A DNA stretch of 64,000 nt from Pelodera strongyloides (Eukaryota; Nematoda; Chromadorea; Rhabditida; Rhabditidae), in contig JAANDG010000489.1 of the NCBI GenBank assembly GCA_036852015.1, forward strand, positions 48,502 through 112,501, read 5' to 3'. Position 1 is the first letter of the stretch. The number at the start of each line of letters is the position of its first letter. This document shows positions 44,412 through 54,200 of this stretch, in pieces. The notes under the pieces are model-generated. The model was given only the letters and a program-made list of their open reading frames with translations, was not told the origin of the DNA and did not search any database. The position numbers and the translations under genes were made by a program.

Positions 44412-44855
44412 TTTAAAGGGACGGGCCCATCAAAATAAACACATATTTTGCATGTTTTTATAATTTGTATAAAGGGGGTTTATTATAATATATGTACACT
44501 AAATTTCGGCTAGACTTTATCCCGCTGAAATTTTTCGGTGTCGATAAACGCATAAGTATACCGTAGAAAACACACAATTGCACCCTTATTTCCTTACCGT
44601 GTCTCCCGAGGATACCTCGCTCTGGTTGGGACCCGGGAGACCATCTGCCTATATAGCCATATTCCCCCGGGACACGCGACAAGAAAATAAAGGTGCAATT
44701 GTGTGTCTTCTACGGTACACTTATGCGTTTATCGACGCCGAAAAATTTCAGTCTAGCCGAAATTTAGTGTACATATATTATAATAAACCCCCTTTATACA
44801 AATTATAAAAACATGCAAAATATGGGTTTATTTTGATGGGCCCGTCCCTTTAAAG
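44412..44855. mobile_element. Family D TTAA foldback element, about 440 bp
   Basis: TTAAAGGGACGGGCCCATC pairs with GATGGGCCCGTCCCTTTAA. Arms of about 200 bp surround a centre with TCCCGAGGATACCTCGC. It is very close in sequence to the copy at 59586-60036. Confidence 0.95.
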
Positions 44856-45574
44856 GCGAACACGCTCCAATACGAAAGAAACTGAAAATCCAAAATGTGC
44901 GATTTCAAGATATTTCCATCATTTCTAGAAGTAAAATACAATGAAAACAAACTTTATATATCAAAAATAGAAACCTACGCGATTCTTGACGAATTCTAAC
45001 AATTTTTGACTAAAAATGAAGCAGCCAATTATTATTTCCGTGCAATTAAAAAATTGTATGCATTAAAAACACGGAACAAATTAATGCAGAAATGTAAATA
45101 TTTAGCCACTCGAATAGTTCAAAAGCACACTATACTCCTTAACTATTAATCATGAAACATCACACATTAAATACGAAAAAAACTGGAGCGGCGCAGTGTT
45201 TTCAAGCAATGTCTTTGCTATCTCTGCCCAATCAATTTACAGTTTTGCAGCGTCAACAAACACTAAATTTAAAGTGGCATGTTCACCATGTTCACTTACA
45301 AACAAACTTCCAACATAATGAATTTATTGACACTTTTTTTTTGCAAATCACAAAAAAAACAGTGAAAAGTTAAAAAGGTAAAAAAAGGTACAAACAATAA
45401 ATAACGAATATCCCAGAACGTGTAATTAATGCATATAATGTAATAATTTCCTAAGAATAAGAAGTGAGTCAATCTAACTGGCGCTCAATAAATAAGTCGA
45501 ATAAATCATAATTTAAAAAAACTAGGCGAAATGTTGATTTAATTTCAATATGGTAGGTTTACAGTTTAAACAAC

Positions 45575-48500
45575 TTAGAATTCACTAGGTTTATACTTGG
45601 CGTAAACTATCTGCCCTTCATATACGTATCCCTTTGTATCGACGGCGGCGTTAACTCCGAAAATCGGGCTTTCGCCGTGCACGTTACGGAGACCTCCGGG
45701 AGCCATGCGGGTTCTAAATTTAGAAATGTTTATATTTAAGGTAATTTGTTATTTTTACGCTAATTGTAAGCTTAATTATCGTTACCATTATCATGCCAGA
45801 GAGGTTAGAGAGAAGAGAGAGCGAGCGAGGCAATAAAGAAAGGTGGGAGAGAGATAGAGATAAAGAAAGAGAGAGAGAGAGGCAGAGGCAAAAAAAGAGG
45901 AGGGAGAAAGAGGGAGAGAGAAAAGAGTAGAGAGAAAGAGAGGGAAGGAGGGCTAGGGGGAAAAGAAAATAAGACGATCTTCGCTTACTCCTTGAGAAGT
46001 TTCAGTGGTTGTTGTTCAGGATCTTTGTCTCCGGTTGATGGAGAGACGGTCGTCATTATACATCTGAAACGTGTCGTCTGTATCTCGTAGTCTACTCAGC
46101 TAAGAACCTCTGAAACACCCGGAGAGGCCACCAGGAGTACTGGAGTACCCGTGAGTCATCCAGATGGTAGCACCGCATGCCCGATAAAGCGGGAGTCTCC
46201 CTCGCGGGAGAATTTGGCTCAGCGCGTGGGAGGGTAGGGAAGCTAACCCTAGTTTCAAGACTACCCTGCAGAAGTTCCCAGTACACAAGCGACATTACGA
46301 AATAAATAAGACAATCGTGTGCGACTACACATGCCAACCACCTGGTGGGATTAAGCGGTGTGACTGTGACTACTAAGTGAAATTACCAGTTATCGTCACC
46401 AATCTACCCTATAATATAAGACTACCATTATATGAGCAACCAAGCGAGACTACCCTAGACGACTACAGACTACAGAGTGAGACTATATATTCAGAACAGT
46501 TGGTGAATCTATCACTATCACGTGAGACCACCGATACCACCTGGTGAACCTACCAGGCACGACTACAAAGTAAGACTACCCAGCGAGACTACCTACGCCT
46601 GTGCGACTACAAAGTTGTACTTACCTTGTGCACGGTTTGAAGCACTGCAACTGTGCGGTGGGTGTTCTCTGATCTCCAAACCGTAGATCTAGCCATTTGT
46701 CCTCGTCCCAGGCTTCACAACCGTCGATTACGATATTGGCACGGAATTGGACATTGGGAATCTGCAATGGAAGTTAGGTTAAAGCGAAACAGAGGCCGGT
46801 TTTTGAAACGCATCGTGGACAATTGAATTCTTACTTATTTATGCTAAGTTTCTTGAATTTAGCTCGATGTTTTATTCCAATTTATGGCCATTTGTATAAG
46901 CTGCAAAAGAATTAGTGTGTATTCGATATGTTTCAGAAACCGGCCGGTATTTCGCTCTTAGTGAATCTTAGTGATTTAAATCTTAGTGAAACATAGATTC
47001 CTAAATAACGATGTTATCGAAAATAACGATAACTACTATAATACCTACAACCTACAAATACTGCCACTGACAGTTGAAAAGCTCAGGCTTAGGCTTAGGC
47101 TTAGGCTTCGGCTTAGGCTTAGTATTAGGCTTAGGGTTCACGACCTACACAGTAAAAATTTTGAAAACAAATGAAAACGTAAATAAAAAGAAGAACAAAT
47201 AATTACCGGATTATCGTTTCTGTCCAACGTATTATTGAGGACGTCGAGCGATGCCTGCGAGGTAATCATATACGGAGCGAGATCAGCGTATCCCGTCTGA
47301 AACATTAAAGCGTTATGGTGAGTGGTCCTCAATGGAACCTTCTAGCGGACAGCGTATTTCCATGTATTATATGCAAATTTCTGTGCCTATGGTAACGTGT
47401 AAAATGTGTGTGCCAGTTGTTGGTTGTGAGCCAACACGCTATCAATAATAAGAAAAAAAGAAGTCTTATTAGTTTACATACATCTTCCTTTCTCTTCGGA
47501 ACTTCGTTATTCCACCACGCCGGATCCGTTTTGCAAATTCTTTCGGTGAACAATTCCGAGGAATACATCACGAGACGGGCACCTAGGAAATTGTTATGTA
47601 TAAACAATAATGACATGTTTCCCTCTAATGCTAGAGAGCTAGGAACACTGATGTACATAGATAGGGGAGATACAGGGGGAGAGGGAGATACAGAGAGAAA
47701 GGGAGAGAGAGATACAGAGAGAAAGGGAGAGAGATACAGAGATAGTGAAAGTTCAGAGAGGCAGAGAATGCACTCCCCAGACGCGTCACTATTACAGTAT
47801 TTAACAGGGTAGTATTGATTAATCGATTGATATTTTTTGTAAGTAATATGGATTCATCGCCAAATTCTCTAAAACCGACTTACTTTCATCATTGACCACA
47901 TTAACGAAGAATTTGGCAGCTTCATCTCCACAATCATAGCCATCTGTGCGGAGTTTGGCGTGCAAACTAAACTATCACATTTTAAAGCCGTATTGTACAT
48001 ACCTTGGGAAATTTGCATATAATCCGTTCTATCCCATGCAAATGTTTGTGCCCGTTCGAAGCTTCCGGCACCAAATTTACATAGGATACATATGATACGC
48101 GGATCGTATGCAAATTTTCCATAGTAGGTACAATACTGCTTTCAAATAGCTTGCACATTAGCGTGCAGTGAATAAGTGTATTATCGATTTAACTCGATGA
48201 AGCTTCGCACAGACTCCGCGGAACAACAGATCGCCCGTCATAGCGGCACGAGGTATCGCCTCTATGGTACACGGGCGCTCGCAAAAGTGTGCAACTCCAT
48301 ATGGCGCGCGTGAGGGGTTTGGAGGCGCGGCGGTACGCGACAGTTGCGCCAATTGAAACTTATACATCCTCCCGCGCACGCTAGATGAGCTGCGACCATG
48401 CGACGGCGATCTCCGATTTACCACGCGTCGATTGCAAAAATGATTAAAAAACATTTCACGAACGAGCACTGAATGACTTCGTTCCTCGCAATTGTTTCCT

Positions 48501-49708
48501 TTATTGATACTTCGGCTGAAGTACCACCATATTTTAAGTGAAGTCTTCCGTCTCTGAAATAATTGTGCCAAATACGGAGAAGGCTTAGGCTTAGGCTTAG
48601 GCTCGGGCTTTGGCTTAGGCTTATGCCATTAAATACATTAGAGTGCTTACGAGACAAGAAGATATATCCTACCTCACGTCGCATTCAACAAGTACCATTT
48701 GCGGCTTTGCTCGAGCGGTAAAGAAACTGAAACGAAGGAATAAAAATAATTAATTATTCCGTTGTGTTGGGCTTGCACATGAAACTAAGTTCAGGGCAGC
48801 ACAAACCACGTGTCATACCGCTTTGAATCATAAAATGGTAAGACTAGTTATATAAAAACCTACTGTCCAGTTCCATCGACAACCAAAAACATTCGGTCTT
48901 TATTCTCGTTTTTGACTGTGCCCATTGCGTCCAAATATGCGGAGAACACCTAGAACATTCTAACATTGGTCCTTAAATAATTGAAAATTCACCTCTCCTT
49001 CTCTCTCCCTCTCTCTCTCTTTCTTCTCTCTCTCTCTCCCTCTCTTATAATCTATTATGACCAACCCGCTTGCTCTTGCACGATTTTACAGGATAAACAT
49101 GAAGTTCCTTCACGCGTCCAACTGGAACCCATTCAACAGATGACATCCATCTACGTAGAGCATGGAATATCTAAAGTTAAAGCGGTGTAATATCCGGTTT
49201 TTGACACGCCGATGTTGTGTAAGTGCACTCCCATGCATAATATGCAGATGAGTACGATTAGCGTTGTCGAATTGTTGATGAGTAAAATCGGCAACAAATC
49301 GACACGCAAATGCATAAGAATGCAGTTGACCAACGGACTTTTCAAAAACGGTCCGTTATTTCGCTAAAAAAATTAATCAACAGAAGAATTTTGTCCCTAG
49401 TAACCTAGCACCGGTGTGAAGTATTGGATAAGGATGGATGCCATGGCCACGAGTTCGATTCCCGTCCCTGTGCGGTCATAACTTTCAAAACCCGTATGTT
49501 ATGCCGCTTTAAAGATCGCCATGGGGTGTGAAACGTTAACGCGCCACTATCCGCATGCACGTGTGTGCCATTACGTGTCTTTCCGTCACAAACCATGTGT
49601 CATTCCGCTTTAAATGTACAATTGTGTAAAAACAACACTTACGTGATAGGTAGCAAATGAACCAGCCACGCAAGCCGTTAGCACCTTGGTATCTTCTTTG
49701 GAAAGCAT
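45575..49708 (-). CDS. mARC-type MOSC protein, array gene 3, complete
   Basis: Eleven minus-strand exons join in phase: 49708-49643, 49170-49066, 48949-48864, 48726-48673, 48553-48464, 47966-47884, 47582-47482, 47296-47207, 46761-46625, 46063-45989 and 45713-45575, giving 341 aa. Residues 1-22 (MLSKEDTKVLTACVAGSFAT) are the membrane anchor. Further motifs are VKELHVYPVKSCKSKR, FFTARAKPQMVLVECDV, TDGYDCGDEAAKFF, QFRANIVIDGCEAWDEDKW and TRCIMTTVSPSTG, where C272 is the predicted Moco ligand. It shares exon structure and most residues with gene 4, so the two are recent duplicates. The donor after exon 5 is GTTCGT where gene 4 has GTAGGT, which may weaken splicing. The start codon follows ACTTACAG directly. 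Assignment to the mARC family is from motif order; substrate preference cannot be read from sequence. Confidence 0.94.
46778..46961. mobile_element. Family A TTAA foldback MITE
   Basis: TTAAAGCGAAACAGAGGCCGG and CCGGCCGGTATTTCGCT bound it. It is intronic in gene 3 and absent from the matching intron of gene 4. Confidence 0.9.
47083..47136. repeat. Interstitial TTAGGC telomere-like array
   Basis: About eight CTTAGG/TTAGGC units with a few mismatches. TTAGGC is the common nematode telomere repeat. Confidence 0.85.
47970..48144. mobile_element. Diverged palindromic element related to family B
   Basis: AAAGCCGTATTGTACATACC at the left pairs with GGTACAATACTGCTTTCAAA at the right, and GGAAATTTGCATAT with GCAAATTTTCCAT inside. 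A similar element lies at 55420-55592. Confidence 0.75.
48580..48628. repeat. Interstitial TTAGGC telomere-like array
   Basis: GGCTTAGGCTTAGGCTTAGG followed by degenerate units, in an intron of mARC gene 3. Confidence 0.85.
48995..49045. repeat. CT microsatellite in intron 2 of mARC gene 3
   Basis: Short (CT)n tract in the same intron position as the much longer tract at 56095-56350 in gene 4. Confidence 0.9.
49178..49371. mobile_element. Family F inverted-repeat element
   Basis: TTAAAGCGGTGTAATATCCGG pairs with ACGGTCCGTTATTTCGCT. It is followed by a tRNA-like segment and then another family F arm (CATGTGTCATTCCGCTTTAA) at 49613. Confidence 0.7.
49409..49474 (+). tRNA. tRNA-like repeat segment
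   Basis: CCGGTGTGAAGTATTGGATAAGG resembles an A-box/D-arm, and CGAGTTCGATTCCCG is a B-box/T-arm. A related copy lies at 56588 in the matching intron of gene 4, so it predates the duplication. Probably a tRNA-derived repeat, not a functional tRNA. Confidence 0.4.
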
Positions 49709-50392
49709 CTGTAAGTTTTAATTATAAATCAGGATATAATTAAAAATGGTATTAATAATTATCGAAGCAAAGATGAGAATTAAAAAAGCGATAGAACGAG
49801 TGAAATATTATTGGATACTTCTCTAGAAAATTCTATGAAGCGCGGATGATTAAAAAAAATGAAGCAAGTAAATTTACGTTTACTTATAAATAGTATGTGA
49901 CTAAATTAGTGATAAAAACATTTATTAATATATTATGTCTTTGAAAAGTAAAAATATGATAAATTACAATTTAGATTCGAGGAAGCACGCTCGCATAAAC
50001 TGTCCTGAAAATCTGGTATGCGCAATGGCCTACGCCACTCAACTACAAACTTCATCCTACAATTTTTTTTCCTTTTCTCAAATTTTCTCTGACAGCTTGC
50101 CGAACTACAAAAGTGCCTTGAAATTTAATAAATGAATTTATTTTTCCACCAACATTATATTAAAACAAACAAAGAAACATACATACAAATTGGTTTAAAT
50201 CCATAAGCTTTTCTATAATAAAACCTACTGAAACCATTGTAAACCGAAATATAATATACACATTACGCTACACATTGCGCTTTATTCCCATTGTTTTATT
50301 AGCTAATTACCTATTTGCTCATCAGCGACAACACACGAGTTATATACTACTCTCTTCATCATCTCATTATGATGCACACCCTGTGGTGTTAT

Positions 50393-50575
50393 TTAAAGCG
50401 AAATACCGGCAGGTTTTTGAAACGCATCGTGAACAACTGTATCCCTACGTATTTATGCCAAGTTTCTCGAATTAGATCGATTTTTTATTCTAATTTATGT
50501 TAATTTGCATAAGCTGCACAAGAATGCTGGTGTACTCGATGTGTTTCAAAAATCGGCTGGTAGTTCGCTTTAATA
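50393..50575. mobile_element. Family A TTAA foldback MITE
   Basis: TTAAAGCGAAATACCGGCAGG and CGGCTGGTAGTTCGCTTTAA, followed by an AAAT microsatellite. Confidence 0.9.
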
Positions 50576-51070
50576 AATAAATAAATAAATAAATACAACT
50601 ATGAAAGTGTAATAACTCTCATTGAATACTAAAAAATTGTAAAAAAAGGACAACGTGAAAATGGCAAAATTTAGGATATCGGCTGCCTGTATCAATAAAA
50701 GGCAATTAAAAAAGATGATAATATAAGAAAGATAAAGGTTATCAGAAAGTCAAGAAAAGTGATAGCGCATTGATTACGAATCAAGACACGGAGAGGGCAC
50801 ATTTAGAACTTTGATCGTTTATGGGGTTTGCAAGTACACTGAAAATTTACCGTATCTTGGAACTACGCAAGGATATGTTTTTTTCATTTTCCATACTATA
50901 TATGCAGGTTTCGTGCGGAAATACGGTAGTATTGACAGAATCACACCGAATTTTTGGGATACTTGCAAACCCCATTAAAATTCAAAGCGGTATGGCACCA
51001 GTTGTCGCGCATACGTTTAAAAACCACGTGTCATACATACGGTTTGAACAAATCTTTGCCATGTAAGTCC

Positions 51071-51205
51071 TAAACACACACAGGGGGCCCTCTCTGACGT
51101 CCCCAGCCAGGGAGCTAAAGAGTGCGTAGAGATTGCGAGAGCAGAAGAGATTCAGAGCGCGCGTGAGCCTAGGGAGGGCTCCCTGTGTGTTGGTGAATAC
51201 GGCCG
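51071..51205. mobile_element. Family C inverted-repeat MITE, left end eroded
   Basis: The right arm GGGAGGGCTCCCTGTGTGTT and GGTGAATACGGCC are intact. The left arm starts within ACACACACAGGGGGCCC, lacking the outer GGCCGTATTCACC. Confidence 0.8.
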
Positions 51206-51286
51206 CAATGGAACGGTACAGCTAAACCGCCCAACCCGTTTTGACCCCACTCTAGTTTATAGTTTACAGTTTACACTGCTTTGAAC

Positions 51287-54200
51287 TTAGAATTCACTGG
51301 GTTTATACTTGACGTAAACTATCTGTCCTTCATATATGTATCCCTTTTTATCGACGGCAGCGTTAACTCCGAAAATCGGGCTTTCGCCGTGCACGTTACG
51401 AAGACCACCGGGCGCCATTCGGGTTCTAAAATTGGATTATTTTAAATGGAATTGTCCTCTGGCTCAATATACTGTAAGCTTACTAGGATGTTGTGCTGCG
51501 AATTCGCAGTGTTTCCGGTGCGAATTCGCAGTGCAAAATCCTAGGCGAGAGAGCAGGCACTGCGGAGAGGGTGAAGAGGGTGAAAAGTTTTTTTTACGTT
51601 GTTCGGTGCGAATTCGCAGAGCACATGAGAGTCTGCGATTTCGCACCGGGTATTTTGCCGGTGCGAATTTGGAAAGTTTGCTGCCCACTTTTCCGGTGCG
51701 AATTCGCAATCCATTAACAGAGGAGGCAGAGAGAGAAAAGAGGCAATAAAGGCCGAGAGAAAAGAGAGGAGAGAGAAAGAGAGAGAAGGATGGCTAGGCA
51801 AAGAGAGAGACCAACTAAAATAAGACGATCTTCGCTTACTCCTTGAGAAGTTTTAGTGGTTGTTGTTCAGGATCTTTCTCTCCGGTTGATGGAGAGACGA
51901 TCGTTATTATACATCTGAAAATTTTCAACGTAGGATCTAGTTTACCTAGAAAAAATGAACATATGATGAACTAGTAGAACCTGGTGAGACTTGCCCGTGG
52001 CCATACACATGACACTACCAGGTGAGTCTGACTTGTAAACTGACACAGCGAGACTGGGACGGGAGCCTAAGGATCCTAAACGAACCCTGAGACTACCAGA
52101 CCTAATCAATGACACTACCTTGTGCACGGTCTGAAGCACTGTAACTGTGCGGTGGGTGTGCTCTGATCTCCAAATCTTAGATCCAACCATTTGTCCTCGT
52201 CCCATGCTTCGCAACCGTCGATTACGATATAGGCACGGAATTGGACATTAAGAATCTGAAAAAAATGTATAAATCTTATTATATAAAGGAGAAGAGTTTA
52301 CTTTTTTGTTTGTGTGAACATAACGAAACATGTTCATAAAGAAAATGTTCTATTGGCGTAGAGCATACAAAATCTTTGCCGCTGGCGAGATTCGAACCCA
52401 CAGCAGGGCACAACTTCTCGATTCATAGTCCAACGCTCTACCTATTGAATTATGCCAGCTTATCACAAGGATAATCCTCTGCCCAACATATAACACCTTC
52501 AATGAAACATTTGCAAGGTAGCATTAGTCGGGTGGAGACCCAAACTGAGTATTACACGTTTCCACAATCAGAGACGCGTGAATGTGTTTGATGAGAAAGA
52601 ATTTTTTTTTAATTTTAGCAATTCTTTTTTAAACAGGGAAACAATTGGCCGAAGGCCGATTCCTCCAGCGGAGAAGAGCCCGTAGGACTCTTCGAACGGC
52701 TGGTATTTAAATAAGTCTCGTAAGTTACAGCTCTTACAGCTCGCAAGTTACGTAAGTTACAGTTACAGCGTAAGTTACTTCAAAGAGAGCAGTAGCAAGG
52801 GCGATCTCCAAAAGCGAAATACCGGTCAAATTTTGAAACACATCGAGTACACAAGCATTCGTATTCAGCCTATGTGCAAATGAACATGAATTAGAATAAA
52901 GAATCGAGTAAAATAGAGCAAACTAGCATAAATACTTAAGAATTCAGTCTGCATTTCAGAAAACATTTTACTCTGTGTTGGCTTTTGTGCGCATCTTCCT
53001 GATGTAATAAATTATTATAATTATTACCTCCACAAACTGACATTTCGAGGCACTTTTTGGACTCAGAAGCAAAAATCTCCCCCAGAATTCGGAGAATAAA
53101 TAAAAACATCATACCGGATTATCGTTTCTGTCCAACGTATTATTGAGGACGTCGAGCGATGCCTGCGAGGTGATCATATAGGGAGAGATAGCAGCGTAAC
53201 CTGTCTGAAAGTTCCACCATGACGGATTGGTTTTGCAAACTTTACACAAACCTTACATTATTGATTATTTTCAAATTGACCTTTTTCCCACCCCTACTTT
53301 CTCCATTGATTATATTTGGTAATTATATTGTTAAAGGGATAGGTTCACCTCGAATTGCACCTTTTTTATAATTTATATTGATAGTATGTCCTATGACGGT
53401 CAAAATGCGAAATTGCAGTAAATTTCCTTTGCTCCTAGAGCCAGGAGCAAGCTCAAAAGCTAAGCGACCTCGCTTTATAAAACAACTGTTACGCCAAACT
53501 GTGTTACAAGTGCGAAATAGCGTGATAGGGCTAGAGGTGCAGATGTGCAGATAAAGGGTTACGGTACGCCAGTTGTTTTATAAAGAGAGGTCGTTTAGCT
53601 TTTGAGCTTGCTCCTGGCTCGAGGAGCAAAGGAAATTTCCTGCAATTTTCGCATTTTGACCGATTGGTCATACTATGAATAGAAATTATAAAAGAAGGTG
53701 CAGTTTGAGCTGAACTTATCCCTTTAAAATTCTTATTTCCTACATTTTCCTTTCTGTTCGGAACTTCGTTATTCCACCACGCCGGATCGGTTTTGCAAAT
53801 CCTCTCGGTGAACATTTCTCGGGAATACATCACGCGACGGGCACCTAATAAAAAATTCAATTCTATGTCAGGCGCACGGTAGTTTCTTCCTCTAATGTGC
53901 GAGAGAGCTATCAACCTTGATAGACATAAAGAAATTCCCTAAGCTACACAAAAATAAATTCCCTAAGCTCCAGAGATACCACCAGAGAGAGAGGTAGAAA
54001 GAGAGAGAGAGAGAGAGAGAGATAGAAATAGAGAGAAGTGAGAGAGAGTGACTGTTCCTCCTTTAGTGATTTGTGTACTTGCTAGACGAGACGCATTTGC
54101 AGTATTTTACGTGACCATATTGATTAATTATAAAGTAATATCGATTGATCACCAACTTTTCTAAAACTATCGACTTACTCTCATCATTGACCACTTTGGC

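Larger units (their letters stand above)
42838..45570. other. Region between mARC genes 2 and 3
   Basis: No exon was found. It contains a family F-like pair (42886-42983), the intact family I element (43281-43503) and a family D element (44412-44855). The remainder is AT-rich with no recognisable coding. Confidence 0.5.
49709..51280. other. Region between mARC genes 3 and 4
   Basis: Blocks at 49930-50145 and 50640-50820 recur upstream of gene 4 (57258-57420 with 57600, and 58048-58230), so the duplicated unit includes upstream DNA. Other contents are a family A element and a family C element. No exon was recognised. Confidence 0.55.
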
